A stretch of 64,000 nucleotides of DNA from Dehalococcoidia bacterium (GTDB lineage Bacteria > Chloroflexota > Dehalococcoidia > Tepidiformales > Tepidiformaceae), in the NCBI GenBank assembly GCA_020853755.1, contig JADYYG010000014.1, forward strand, positions 88,913 to 152,912, in the 5' to 3' direction. Position 1 is the first letter of the stretch. The number at the start of each line of letters is the position of its first letter. Position numbers and translations under genes: made by a program. Shown here piece by piece: positions 1 to 8,144 of the stretch. The notes under the pieces are model-generated. The model made no database searches. It saw only the letters and a program-made list of their open reading frames with translations, and had not been told where the DNA came from.

Positions 1-592
1 AATGCTCCGCCAGCCATGCGCTGGCCGCCCGCACCGCCTTGCCGCGGTGGCTGATCGCGTCCTTCTCTTCGTCGCTGATTTCGGCCTGCACGCGGCCATC
101 CGCAATGACGAAGACCGGGTCGTAGCCGAACCCACGCTCGCCCCGGGGCGCCCGGCCGATCGATCCTTCCTGGACGCCCTCGAACAGTTGAACCTCGCCG
201 CCGGGCCATGCCAGCGCGACGACCGCGCGGTAGCGTGCGCCGCGACCGGGCTCGGTCACGTCACGGAGCTTTTCGAGAAGCAAGGCGGTTCGCCCACGGT
301 CACCGAGGCCCGGCCCGCCGAATCGCGCGGAGTACATGCCGGGGCCACCGTCGAGCGCGTCCACTTCGATCCCGGAATCGTCGGCGAGGGCGAGGCATTC
401 CCCGGCCCGCGCGAACGCGGTCGCCTTCAGCGATGCGTTCTCGGCGTAGCTGCTGCCGGTCTCCTCCACGTCGAGCGCGATGCCTGTCTCGCCGGGCGAC
501 ACGACTTCATAGGGCGCGCCGGCGAGTAGCCGCCGGAACTCGCGCACTTTGCCGGGGTTGTTCGTGGCGAGCAGGAGGCGAGGGAGCGGCAT
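1..592 (-). CDS. rdgB: XTP/dITP diphosphatase (RdgB/HAM1 family), 3' end outside window
   Basis: Hydrolyses non-canonical purine triphosphates (dITP, XTP, dHapTP) to monophosphates and PPi, keeping them out of DNA and RNA. Read on the minus strand from the ATG at 590-592 the protein begins MPLPRLLLATNNPGKVREF, the family's N-terminal nucleotide-binding signature (TNNxGKxxE). Further on come YAENASLKA and LADDSGIEVDAL, the metal/substrate-binding DDSG loop, then PGMYSARF and GERGFGYDPVF, all diagnostic. The frame is still open at base 1 (last residues AWLAEH), so about 197 residues are visible and only the extreme C-terminus is missing. A GAAACT hexamer seven bases before the ATG could be a -10 for a leaderless transcript, but this is weak. 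Family assignment is secure. Confidence 0.93.
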   Translation of the reverse strand, partial: MPLPRLLLATNNPGKVREFRRLLAGAPYEVVSPGETGIALDVEETGSSYAENASLKATAFARAGECLALADDSGIEVDALDGGPGMYSARFGGPGLGDRGRTALLLEKLRDVTEPGRGARYRAVVALAWPGGEVQLFEGVQEGSIGRAPRGERGFGYDPVFVIADGRVQAEISDEEKDAISHRGKAVRAASAWLAEH

Positions 593-646
593 AGCGCCCA
601 GTTTCGGGCTTCACTTCCAATCAGGAAACGGCGTGCGCTCCCTGTC

Positions 647-1729
647 TCAGGTGTTAGCCGCCGGCTGGAGCGTATCGGCGCCGGGCGCGGCCGCCCCGAT
701 GACGTCTTCGGTCGCTTCCTCAACATACCGCCGGAGGACGGCCCCTTCTGCCTTGTAATGCACCTGGTTGCCGTCGCGGTCCGCGCTCACCAACCCGGCT
801 TCGCGGAGGAGCTTGATATGCACGCTCACGGTCGGCTGGGAGAGCCCGAAACGGCTCGCTAATTCAGTAACGGTCGAGGCATCGCAGGTTGGGCGAAGGA
901 GGTCGAGAAGGATGGACAGGCGCGTTGGGTCGCTGAGCACCTTGAACCGCCCGGCTGCCCGTTCGCTCCGTTCGCGGCGCTGTTCCTCGCGTTCGCCGGT
1001 TTCGAGCCCGACGGCGACCAGCAGGATGCCGGGGAGTGACCAGAACAGCTGTCCATCGCCCCCAAGGCCGAGGGGCAGGATGACCATCTCGCCGCGCGCG
1101 CGGGCGGCATTCACCTGATCGCGGAACTCATCCTTGTGGACGTATTTGTTGCCGGGCGCGAGGACGCGCGGGTCGGTTTCGGTGCGGGCGCGTGCGGCGA
1201 GGTCCTTCACCGTGCGTTCGGTCTTCCCGCGTGCGGCCAGCCAGAGCGGCTCGATGATCGGCCACAGTTCTGTGACTGTGTCGCAGTACTCCGCCCGGCC
1301 GGCAGGGTTGTTCCGCAGCCACATGAGCCGCTGCCCGATGAGGTCGGCGACGTCAGCCGGTTCGCTCTCCATCGGTGGGATTGCGAAGACCTCCGCGAGG
1401 TACCGCGGAAGCCCGGTGAGGAACGCGGACACATCGTCGCTGAGCAGCAGGTTGGCGTGCCAGGCGACCACCAGCAGTTCGCCGTGTTCGCGGTACGGCC
1501 CGGCCCCGCGCGGCAACTCTTCGAGGCCGCAGGAGCGCCAGAACGAAGCGAACCGCTCCACGACGGCCGGGTGCGCCGCAGTCAGTTCAGGCACCCAGGC
1601 AGGTACCGGCTTGTCCGGCGCCGCAAGGTACTTGGTGATCAGGAAGATAGCGAAATGGAACTCGACGATGGGAGCAGCGGTGACGGTCAGCCTTCCGGCT
1701 TGCTGCGCGGGACCTGACTCGCTTGGCAT
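647..1729 (-). CDS. ArsR/SmtB-type winged-helix transcriptional regulator with large N-terminal domain
   Basis: 360 residues. The C-terminal third (about 255-345) is a classic ArsR winged helix: FKVLSDPTRLSILLDLL, then SRFGLSQPTVSVHIKLLREAGLV (recognition helix) and a DGNQVHYK wing. The first 250 residues are of unrecognised fold, like the long N-terminal regions found in some actinobacterial and Chloroflexi ArsR proteins (DUF5937-type); I cannot name a ligand. No CxC metal-binding motif is visible in the HTH, so arsenic or metal sensing should not be assumed. The gene is divergent from a 106-aa unknown gene. Its promoter overlaps a perfect inverted repeat, which suggests autoregulation. Start is the ATG at 1727-1729. 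Confidence 0.85.
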   Translation of the reverse strand: MPSESGPAQQAGRLTVTAAPIVEFHFAIFLITKYLAAPDKPVPAWVPELTAAHPAVVERFASFWRSCGLEELPRGAGPYREHGELLVVAWHANLLLSDDVSAFLTGLPRYLAEVFAIPPMESEPADVADLIGQRLMWLRNNPAGRAEYCDTVTELWPIIEPLWLAARGKTERTVKDLAARARTETDPRVLAPGNKYVHKDEFRDQVNAARARGEMVILPLGLGGDGQLFWSLPGILLVAVGLETGEREEQRRERSERAAGRFKVLSDPTRLSILLDLLRPTCDASTVTELASRFGLSQPTVSVHIKLLREAGLVSADRDGNQVHYKAEGAVLRRYVEEATEDVIGAAAPGADTLQPAANT

Positions 1730-1731
1730 CG

Positions 1732-1750
1732 TAGGTTAACTATAGACCTA
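1732..1750 (-). promoter_or_regulatory. Putative promoter -10 with overlapping ArsR operator
   Basis: Perfect inverted repeat TAGGT-N9-ACCTA at 1732-1750. On the minus strand it contains TATAGT (1744-1739), nine bases before the ATG of the ArsR gene, with TTCACG 16 bases further upstream as a possible -35. ArsR proteins usually repress by binding a short dyad over their own promoter, so this is the natural autoregulatory site. Sequence signal only. Confidence 0.5.
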
Positions 1751-1900
1751 AGACTGCCACCGTGAAGTGCGCCGCCTGAAGGCCGGCCCATGCATTCCTC
1801 GGCTGGCCCGCAAAACGTGCCTTTACCTTCACGGCTCCTGCCCCGTCACCTCCCTGTCCACACCGGCCATTTCCGGTCGAACGGCCACAAGGAGAGCCCG

Positions 1901-2221
1901 ATGGAAACGGCAACGACGAGCACACGCGGCATGATTATCGAATCACGGAACATCCCGGCAGGCTTCGGGAGCTTCCTCGAACGGCGCGGCCTCGCCGGCA
2001 TGACCGCCCGCACCGTCGAAGGCATGTATCTCGAACCGCGCGCCCCGCTCACGGCGATCCTGCGGGCGTTCGAAGTCACCGGCGCCGCCGTCATCGGCGT
2101 CAGGCCTTCCGGCAAAGCGCCTGACTGGCACGTTACCGCCCGGGCGGCGGCAGGCGCGCGCATGCGCCTCCGCAACGTTCGCTCGGCGGAGTGGCTGCCG
2201 ACACTTCCGCCTGCCGCCTGA
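1901..2221 (+). CDS. Hypothetical protein, 106 aa
   Basis: Short basic protein starting METATTSTRGMIIESRNIPAG. An AAGGAG ribosome-binding site (1889-1894) sits six bases before the ATG at 1901, which supports translation. No signal peptide, membrane segment or known motif is visible; the middle is rich in Ala, Val and Arg and contains LTAILRAFEVTGAAVIGVRPSG. It lies between the divergent ArsR-type gene and an SDR gene whose own -10 (TACAAT, 2245-2250) follows 24 bases after this stop, so it is probably transcribed alone. Function unknown. Confidence 0.6.
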   Translation: METATTSTRGMIIESRNIPAGFGSFLERRGLAGMTARTVEGMYLEPRAPLTAILRAFEVTGAAVIGVRPSGKAPDWHVTARAAAGARMRLRNVRSAEWLPTLPPAA

Positions 2222-2259
2222 GCCACGGGCCTTTCCCACAGGGCTACAATCGCCCTGCT

Positions 2260-3048
2260 ATGGAACTCACCGGAAAAGTCGCTCTCGTCACCGGCGCCTC
2301 GCGGGGCATCGGCGAAGACATCGCCCGCGAACTCGGCAGGGCCGGATGCGCCGTCGCCATCTGCGCCCGCACCGAAACCGTGAAGGACAACCGCCTCCCG
2401 GGCACCATCCATTCCGTCGCCCAGGCCATCCGCGATGAAGGCGGCCGGGCCGAAGGCATCGTGATGGACATGCGCGAACCCGAAAGCGTCGCGAGCGGGG
2501 TGGCCCGCACCGTAGAGGTCTTCGGGCGGCTCGACATCGTCGTGAACAACGCCGCCATCCTCGTCCCCGGGACAATCGAGTCTATCCAGCCGCGCCACAT
2601 CGACCTGATCTGGCAGGTGGACCTGCGCGGGCCGATCCTCCTGATGCGCGAGGCCATCCCCCACCTTCGCGCGGCCGGGGGCGGGCACATCATCAACGTC
2701 TCGTCAGTCGCCGGCGTGTTTCCCGGCCCCGGCCCGTATAAGGAGGCCCGTAAGGGCGGCGCGTTCTACGGGATGATCAAGTCCGGCCTCGAACGGCTGA
2801 GCCAGGGGCTCGCAATGGAGTTGCAGGACGACCGCATCGCCGTGAACGTGCTTTCGCCCCAGGGCCGCATCAAGACGCCGGGCAACCTCTTCGCCACGAA
2901 CGACCCGGAGAACCCGAACCTCGACTTCGAAGCGGCCACGGCCATGGCCCGCGGCGCCCGCTGGATCTGCGAACAGCCCGCGACGGTCACCGGCAACATC
3001 TGGTTCGATGAAGACCTCTGCCGGGCGAAGGGCATCGCGCTCGACTGA
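2260..3048 (+). CDS. Short-chain dehydrogenase/reductase (SDR)
   Basis: 262-residue classical SDR, an NAD(P)-dependent oxidoreductase of unknown substrate. The Rossmann motif TGASRGIG is near residues 12-19, the NNAA structural motif (VVNNAAIL) near 92, and the catalytic Ser lies in INVSSVAGV. The active-site Tyr-x-x-x-Lys is FYGMIKSGLERLS. Unusually there are about 14 residues (FPGPGPYKEARKGG) between the Ser segment and this YGMIK. The C-terminus lacks a typical SDR specificity loop signature that would name a substrate. Start is the ATG at 2260, behind TACAAT (2245-2250); there is no clear Shine-Dalgarno, consistent with a leaderless or very short leader transcript. Confidence 0.88.
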   Translation: MELTGKVALVTGASRGIGEDIARELGRAGCAVAICARTETVKDNRLPGTIHSVAQAIRDEGGRAEGIVMDMREPESVASGVARTVEVFGRLDIVVNNAAILVPGTIESIQPRHIDLIWQVDLRGPILLMREAIPHLRAAGGGHIINVSSVAGVFPGPGPYKEARKGGAFYGMIKSGLERLSQGLAMELQDDRIAVNVLSPQGRIKTPGNLFATNDPENPNLDFEAATAMARGARWICEQPATVTGNIWFDEDLCRAKGIALD

Positions 3049-3060
3049 AGTTCGTTCCGG

Positions 3061-3789
3061 TTAGTGGCCGAAGTGCGCTCGAGCAGCTGCGAGGCTCTCC
3101 GGCGTGCCGGCATCGAACCACGGCCCCTCGATCCGCACCGCAATTGTGGCAATTCCCGCTTCGATGGCCGTTGCGACCGCCTGAGGGAGTTCGTATTCGC
3201 CGCGAGGCGAGGGTTCGAGGGCATCGACGAACGCCCAGATCGACTGCGGGAGGACCATCAGACCGGCATTGTTCCAGTGTGTCGTCGAAGTGCCGGGCGC
3301 GGGCTTCTCGACCAGCCGGGTCACCCTCCCCGAGGCGTCGACATAGACCGCGCCGCCGCTCGCAGGGTCATCCACCTCGTTGACCGCGAGCACGGCCTCG
3401 GCCTCGGCTGCCAGTTCCAGGACGCGAGCGTAGTTGTCCGCGCCAACCACGATGTCGCCCCAGCCGAGGAAGAACCGCTCTCCCGCGGTGAACTCCCGAG
3501 CCAGGGAGAGCGCCCGCGCCGTGCCGTCGAGCGTGGTCTGCCGGTAGTAGCGAATCACCATCCCCCAGCGTGCCCCGTCGCCGGTCGCGGCCTCGACCTG
3601 TTCGCCAAGGTACCCGGTGACGATGGCGACCTCGCCGATTCCGCCACGCGCAAGCCCGCCGAGGATGCGGTGCAGCATCGGTTCGCCGCCCACGGAAAGC
3701 AGAGGCTTGGGTGTTTCGGCGGTGAGTGACCCGAGGCGCGCTCCGCGCCCCGCCGCGAGGATGACGGCGCGCCGCACCGCCCCGGTCAT
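3061..3789 (-). CDS. Sugar-1-phosphate nucleotidyltransferase (NDP-sugar pyrophosphorylase family)
   Basis: 242 residues. The N-terminal nucleotide-binding signature VILAAGRGARLGSLTAETPKP (residues about 9-29) and GWGDIVVG are those of GT-A-fold sugar nucleotidyltransferases (RmlA/GlmU/MurNAc-1-P uridylyltransferase class). These condense an NTP with a sugar 1-phosphate, releasing PPi. VEKPAPG and GPWFDAGTPESL near the C-terminus are also typical. Its ATG lies four bases inside the 3' end of the galactokinase gene, so the two are translationally coupled. The pairing suggests that sugar 1-phosphate made by the kinase is activated here, in a Leloir-like or salvage route. Base and sugar specificity cannot be read from the sequence. 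Confidence 0.85.
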   Translation of the reverse strand: MTGAVRRAVILAAGRGARLGSLTAETPKPLLSVGGEPMLHRILGGLARGGIGEVAIVTGYLGEQVEAATGDGARWGMVIRYYRQTTLDGTARALSLAREFTAGERFFLGWGDIVVGADNYARVLELAAEAEAVLAVNEVDDPASGGAVYVDASGRVTRLVEKPAPGTSTTHWNNAGLMVLPQSIWAFVDALEPSPRGEYELPQAVATAIEAGIATIAVRIEGPWFDAGTPESLAAARAHFGH

Positions 3790-5030
3790 TCGATGCTGAC
3801 GCCGCCCGAGGGTACGACCCGGAAGGCGGGACCGCCGGTGGCCGCAACCGCTGCTTCGATCACGCGTTCGACGGCCTCAGGGCTGCAGGCCGCCACCGCG
3901 TACCCGCCGAATCCGGCGCCGGTCAGTCGCGCGCCGAACGCGCCGGCCTTCCGCATGGCTGCCGCCACCCGGTCGAGGGCCGGCGTGCTGCACTTGTAGT
4001 CCTGGCGAAGGCTGTCGTGCGACTGGTTCATCAATTCCCCGAGTCGCGCGAAGTCCCCGCCGGCGAGCGCGGCTTCGGCGACGTCGACGCGCTCCGCTTC
4101 GCTCAACACGTGGCGTGCGTACGCGCGCACAGGCGCCTTCTTCGAAGAGTCGTAATGTGCGGCCGTGAGCGAGACGAGCCGTTCGACGTTGGCTTCGGCA
4201 GCGTTCGCCGCGCTCCGGGCGGACATCGTCACCGGGAGCTCTTCGACCATCACCACCGCGGCGTCGATGCCCGCGACTGCGCCGAGCAGCGGCGTGCCCT
4301 CGATGTCCACGCCGAGCATGTCGGCCAGCATCAGGGCTGCGATGCGCGTGCCGACGACGCGTTCGTTGTAGGCCTCGCGGACGGCGCCGCCCTTCGGGGC
4401 ATCCTCGCCGGAGGCCGCAACCACGAACGCCAGGCCCTCGGGGATGGCCACGGCCCGCGTCGCGGGCGGGAGGAAGTCGATGCGCAGCGCGTGCCCCGGC
4501 TCGGCCATGGTGATCACAAGCTGATCCATGCCGCCCGTTTCCACTCCGACGCGCCGCTCGGCAGCGGCTGCCAGCTGCGCAAGTGGTTCGCCGGAGAGTG
4601 GTTCGTCCCATGCCGCCGTGAGTGCCGCCGCAAGGCCAACCGAAAGTGCGCTCGAACTGCTGAGGCCTCCGCTCATCGGCAGGTCAGAGTCGACCAGGAT
4701 GTCTGCGCCACGGCCGGGCGCCACCGCCGCCAGTTCTTCGAGGACTCCGGCGAGGTAGCGGTGCCACGGTTCGTGCTGGCGGTCCGGCGCCCGCCGGGCG
4801 ATGCGCGCCTCCCGCGGCGACTGCTTCGAAACCGCTGTGACGATACCGTCGCCAGTGGGGCGTACGGCCACGCAGGTCGCCCGGTCGATGGCGATCGGGA
4901 GGACCGGCAGCCCGCAATAGTCGGTGTGTTCGCCGATGAGGTTGACGCGCCCGGGGGCCGTCGCCACAAGCGCGGGCGCGCCTCCGAACCGTTCGCTGAA
5001 TGCCGCTCGCAGCGGTGCAGGGTCGATCAT
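3786..5030 (-). CDS. galK: Galactokinase (GHMP kinase)
   Basis: Phosphorylates galactose (or a close analogue) at C1 using ATP. All GHMP hallmarks are present: the galactokinase signature GRVNLIGEHTDY (residues 27-38), the ATP-binding MSGGLSSSSALS loop (about 119-130), METGGMDQ-type motif III (VETGGMDQLV, containing the catalytic-base Asp region) and the C-terminal GARLTGAGFGGYAV. Length 414 is close to bacterial GalK (about 380-390). The start could be the GTG at 5033 or the ATG at 5030; ATG is chosen because TACGCT (5043-5038) ends seven bases upstream, as in other leaderless starts here. It overlaps the following nucleotidyltransferase by four bases and is divergent from the acyl-CoA dehydrogenase, separated by about 45 bp. 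Specificity for galactose rather than arabinose or GalNAc is by family only. Confidence 0.88.
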   Translation of the reverse strand: MIDPAPLRAAFSERFGGAPALVATAPGRVNLIGEHTDYCGLPVLPIAIDRATCVAVRPTGDGIVTAVSKQSPREARIARRAPDRQHEPWHRYLAGVLEELAAVAPGRGADILVDSDLPMSGGLSSSSALSVGLAAALTAAWDEPLSGEPLAQLAAAAERRVGVETGGMDQLVITMAEPGHALRIDFLPPATRAVAIPEGLAFVVAASGEDAPKGGAVREAYNERVVGTRIAALMLADMLGVDIEGTPLLGAVAGIDAAVVMVEELPVTMSARSAANAAEANVERLVSLTAAHYDSSKKAPVRAYARHVLSEAERVDVAEAALAGGDFARLGELMNQSHDSLRQDYKCSTPALDRVAAAMRKAGAFGARLTGAGFGGYAVAACSPEAVERVIEAAVAATGGPAFRVVPSGGVSIE

Positions 5031-5062
5031 CACTTGAAGCGTACCAGCGGCCCGCTTACGCG

Positions 5063-5068
5063 TAGAAT
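5063..5068 (+). promoter_or_regulatory. -10 element TAGAAT, leaderless start of acyl-CoA dehydrogenase
   Basis: TAGAAT ends six bases before the ATG at 5075. With the usual 6-7 base spacing from -10 to transcription start, the mRNA would begin at or next to the A of ATG. No Shine-Dalgarno is present. Confidence 0.55.
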
Positions 5069-5074
5069 CCGGCC

Positions 5075-6814
5075 ATGACCGCGCTGCCCCCGAACTCCGG
5101 AATGCCCACCACGCGTGGGCTCAACTTCTTCGACGCCGACCCGAACCTGTTCCACGCCCTCCGCGCCTATGCCGCACCCGGCGACGTCGAACGGGCGCTG
5201 CCCCACCTGCGCGAACTGGGGCGCATCGCCGGCTCCGAGCTGGACGAACTGGCCGCCCGCGCCGACGCGAACCCGCCCGTGCTGCGCAACTTCGACGAGC
5301 ACGGCAACCGGGTCGACGAGATCGTGTATGACCCGGCCTTCGTGCGCATGCAGGAGATCGGCTTCTCCGAGTTCGGGTTCGCGGCGATGTCACACCGCGA
5401 AGGTGTGCTCGGCTGGCCGTCCCGCATCCCGCACGTCATCAAGTACGCGCTCTCGTACCTCTTCGTGCAGGGCGAATTCGGGCTGTTCTGCCCCATTTCG
5501 ATGACCGATTCGGCCGCCCGCGTCATCGACCAGTTCGGCCCGGACGAACTGCGCCAGCGTTACCTGCCGGGACTGACCTCGACCACCTTTTCGTCCCTCC
5601 TCCAGTCCGCCCAGTTGCTCACCGAACGGACCGGCGGCAGCGACGTCGGCGCGAACGAGTGCGTGGCGCGCGAAGAGAACGGCCAGTGGCTGCTCACCGG
5701 CGAAAAGTGGTTCTGCTCGAACGTCGGCGCGGATATCCACCTCACCCTCGCGCGGCCGGTTGGCGCCGTCGCCGGGACGAAAGGCCTTGGCATGTTCCTC
5801 GTGCCGAAGACTCTCGCCGATGGCAGCCGGAACCGCTACACGGTCCGCCGCCTGAAGGAAAAGCTCGGCTCAAAGTCCATGCCGACCGGCGAGTACGAGT
5901 TCCACGACGCCGTCGGCTACTCGGTCGGGGACATCTCGCGCGGGTTCGCCCAGATGACCGAGATGATCAACGTCTCCCGGCTTTCGAACGGCATGCGCGC
6001 CGCCGCCCTCATGCGCCGGTCGCTGCTCGAAGCGGTCACTCACGCCCGCGGACGGTCGGCTTTCGGCAAGGCGCTCGTCGACCTCCCGCTGATGCGCGAG
6101 CAACTCTTCGAGATGACGCTCGACGCCGAGTCGGCGCTCTCGATCGTGCTGTACGCCGCCCGCACTCTCGACGATGCCGACTCCGGCTCCGAGTTCCACG
6201 AGAAGGTCATCCGCATTGTCACGCCGCTCATCAAGTACGCCGTCTGCCGCCGTGCGCGGACCGTCGCCGGCATGTCGATGAACATTCGCGGCGGGAACGG
6301 GTACATCGAGGAATGGGTCAACGCCCGGCTCGTCCGCGATGCCCACCTCGGCAGCATCTGGGAGGGCTCGGAGAACGTCGTCGCGCTCGATGTTGCGCGC
6401 GCCGCAACCCGCAACCGCGCCCACGATGCACTCTTCCGCGACCTCGAATCGCGCCTCGACACGCTCACAGACCCCGAGGTTCTCCGCATCTCCCAACCGG
6501 TGCGGCTCCGCCTGATGGAGGTCGCCTCCCGGTTCGAAGCCCTCCTTTCCGGCGACGCCGATCTCCGCGATGCGCGCATGACCGCCATGTGTGACCGCCT
6601 GGCCGCGCTGACCTGCACGGTGCTGCTGCTGGGCGAAGCCGATGCTGAAGCACGCGCCGGACTCGGCTACCGCAAGCTCCTCATCGCCAACGAGTACCGC
6701 AAGCGCTACCTGGACCTCGTCGACCCCCTCGACCTCGGTGACGAAGGCATCACCTTCCTCGACGAAGTCCTCGACGGCGGCCGGGTGCCCGCTGCGGCGG
6801 TAGCGGGCTGGTAG
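5075..6814 (+). CDS. Acyl-CoA dehydrogenase, AidB-like
   Basis: 579 residues, longer than ordinary acyl-CoA dehydrogenases (about 380-400) and close to AidB (about 540). The flavin-binding stretch LLTERTGGSDVGANE (about 182-196) resembles the AidB TEKQGGSDV motif. The FAD/active-site region GGNGYIEEWVNARLVRDA (about 407) is followed by SIWEGSENVVALDVAR, very like AidB's SIWEGSGNIMCLDVLR. The enzyme should bind FAD and either oxidise an acyl-CoA or act in the AidB-type alkylation response; the sequence does not decide between these. The gene is probably transcribed from its own leaderless promoter and is followed after nine bases by the Uma2 gene, which also has its own -10. Confidence 0.88.
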   Translation: MTALPPNSGMPTTRGLNFFDADPNLFHALRAYAAPGDVERALPHLRELGRIAGSELDELAARADANPPVLRNFDEHGNRVDEIVYDPAFVRMQEIGFSEFGFAAMSHREGVLGWPSRIPHVIKYALSYLFVQGEFGLFCPISMTDSAARVIDQFGPDELRQRYLPGLTSTTFSSLLQSAQLLTERTGGSDVGANECVAREENGQWLLTGEKWFCSNVGADIHLTLARPVGAVAGTKGLGMFLVPKTLADGSRNRYTVRRLKEKLGSKSMPTGEYEFHDAVGYSVGDISRGFAQMTEMINVSRLSNGMRAAALMRRSLLEAVTHARGRSAFGKALVDLPLMREQLFEMTLDAESALSIVLYAARTLDDADSGSEFHEKVIRIVTPLIKYAVCRRARTVAGMSMNIRGGNGYIEEWVNARLVRDAHLGSIWEGSENVVALDVARAATRNRAHDALFRDLESRLDTLTDPEVLRISQPVRLRLMEVASRFEALLSGDADLRDARMTAMCDRLAALTCTVLLLGEADAEARAGLGYRKLLIANEYRKRYLDLVDPLDLGDEGITFLDEVLDGGRVPAAAVAGW

Positions 6815-6817
6815 AAT
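6812..6817 (+). promoter_or_regulatory. -10 element TAGAAT, leaderless start of Uma2 gene
   Basis: TAGAAT ends exactly six bases before the ATG at 6824. Its first three bases are the TAG stop codon of the upstream acyl-CoA dehydrogenase, so promoter and stop codon share sequence. Confidence 0.5.
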
Positions 6818-6823
6818 ACCGGC

Positions 6824-7438
6824 ATGGCATCGCCCCGGCCCAAGCTACGAATCCCTCCCCTGAACCAGGGCGACCAGCTATCGCACTCCGAGTTCGAACG
6901 CCGCAGGGGGCTCCATCCAGAGATAAAGAAGGCGGAGCTTATCAATGGACTGGTCTTTCTCGAGATGACGGTCGGCCCGGCGCACGCGGACGTGCACAAG
7001 ATGGTGATGACCCTGCTCGGGGTGTACGAAGCGCGCCATCCCGAAACGCAGGCGCTGGACAACGCTACGGTCGTTCTCGGCGACGATGAAGTACAGCCGG
7101 ACGCGCTCCTGCGCAGGCGCGAGGGTGGCCGGGCCGTCCTCGGTGATCAAAACATCCAGGGGCCGCCCGAACTCGTCATTGAGGTTGCAGCCTCGTCCTC
7201 GGCCTACGATGCCAACCTGAAGCGCCTGCTCTATGAGCGTGCGGGCGTTCAGGAATACGCGGTCCTTCAGATCTTCGAGCAGCAGGTCGACTGGTGGGTC
7301 GCCCGCGGCGACAGGTTCCAGCGAGTCCTGCCCGATAGCGCGGGCGTCTTCAGCAGTACCTTGTTTGACGGTCTCCGGCTGAACGCAACCGCGATCTGGG
7401 CAGGAGAGATGGCGGCCGTCCTCGCCGCGCTCGACTGA
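6824..7438 (+). CDS. Uma2-family (DUF820) PD-(D/E)XK nuclease-fold protein
   Basis: 204 residues with the arrangement typical of the Uma2/DUF820 family, which is expanded in Cyanobacteria and Chloroflexi. An N-terminal ELINGLVFLEMTVGPAHADVH segment, an acidic VQPDALL (Asp near 93), PPELVIEVAASSS (Glu near 119) and a following KRLLYERAGVQEYAV (Lys near 132) supply the predicted nuclease catalytic D, E and K. No biological substrate is established for the family. The stop codon overlaps the start of the HAD gene by one base (TGATG), so the two are co-transcribed. Confidence 0.85.
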   Translation: MASPRPKLRIPPLNQGDQLSHSEFERRRGLHPEIKKAELINGLVFLEMTVGPAHADVHKMVMTLLGVYEARHPETQALDNATVVLGDDEVQPDALLRRREGGRAVLGDQNIQGPPELVIEVAASSSAYDANLKRLLYERAGVQEYAVLQIFEQQVDWWVARGDRFQRVLPDSAGVFSSTLFDGLRLNATAIWAGEMAAVLAALD

Positions 7439-8142
7439 TGCCCTTCCGCGCCGTCCTCTTCGATGTCGGCGGGCCAATCGACACCGAAGTTCTCCACGAA
7501 CAGGGAATCGACCGGGACCTCGTGAAGGCGTTCGCCGCTGCCGGCAGGGCGGTTTCACCCGCCGAACTGCAGGCGGCGAGCGACAGGGCCGTCGCAAGCT
7601 TCGCGCCCGACGCATACGCCGCGATGGCCTGGCAACTGTCCGGCCACGACCAGGTGCTGTTCGACCGCGCCTGGGCCATGTTCCGGGCCGGCGAAGCTGA
7701 CCGCGCCGCTCGCCGCGGCGGTATCGAACTCCGCGCTGGGATAGGTGGCCTGCTCCGTGACCTCCGGGGACGGGGGCTGAAACTCGGGCTCGCCGCGAAC
7801 CAGCCGTCACGTGTGGTCGCCGCACTCGAGGCGCACGGCCTCGCGGGCCTGTTCGACTACCGCCAGGTCAGCGGCCACCACGGGTTCCGAAAGCCCGATG
7901 TCCGGCTCTTCCTCCACTCCTGCGAAGCCCTCGAAGTCGCCCCGGCCGAGTGCGTGATGGTTGGCGACCGCATCGACAACGACATCGCGCCCGCGAAGCT
8001 GCTCGGCATGGCGGCCGTCCTCTTTCGCACCGGCCGCCACCGCAACCAACAGACACGCTCGCCCGCCGAACTCCCGGACGCCGAAGCGCACGACGTCCCA
8101 ACACTGGGGGCCGCCCTCGGGACCTTGCTGAGCCGCCCCTGA
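7438..8142 (+). CDS. HAD-superfamily hydrolase
   Basis: 234 residues. Motif I is LFDVGGPIDTE (nucleophile Asp9; the +2 residue is Gly, as in the FDxGGVL subgroup). Motif II is the weak GLAANQPSR, with Ala where Ser/Thr is expected; motif III is FRKPDVRLF and motif IV VGDRIDNDIAPAK. A cap is inserted between motifs I and II. Probably a small-molecule phosphatase or dehalogenase-like enzyme of unknown substrate. Translationally coupled to the preceding Uma2 gene by a one-base overlap; convergent with the oligopeptide transporter operon two bases downstream. Confidence 0.85.
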   Translation: MPFRAVLFDVGGPIDTEVLHEQGIDRDLVKAFAAAGRAVSPAELQAASDRAVASFAPDAYAAMAWQLSGHDQVLFDRAWAMFRAGEADRAARRGGIELRAGIGGLLRDLRGRGLKLGLAANQPSRVVAALEAHGLAGLFDYRQVSGHHGFRKPDVRLFLHSCEALEVAPAECVMVGDRIDNDIAPAKLLGMAAVLFRTGRHRNQQTRSPAELPDAEAHDVPTLGAALGTLLSRP

Positions 8143-8144
8143 GC

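Noticed and set aside
6824..7438. Uma2-HAD pair considered as a toxin-antitoxin or defence module
   Set aside because: Uma2/DUF820 proteins have no established toxic role, the HAD protein looks like a metabolic phosphatase, and there is no defence gene near.
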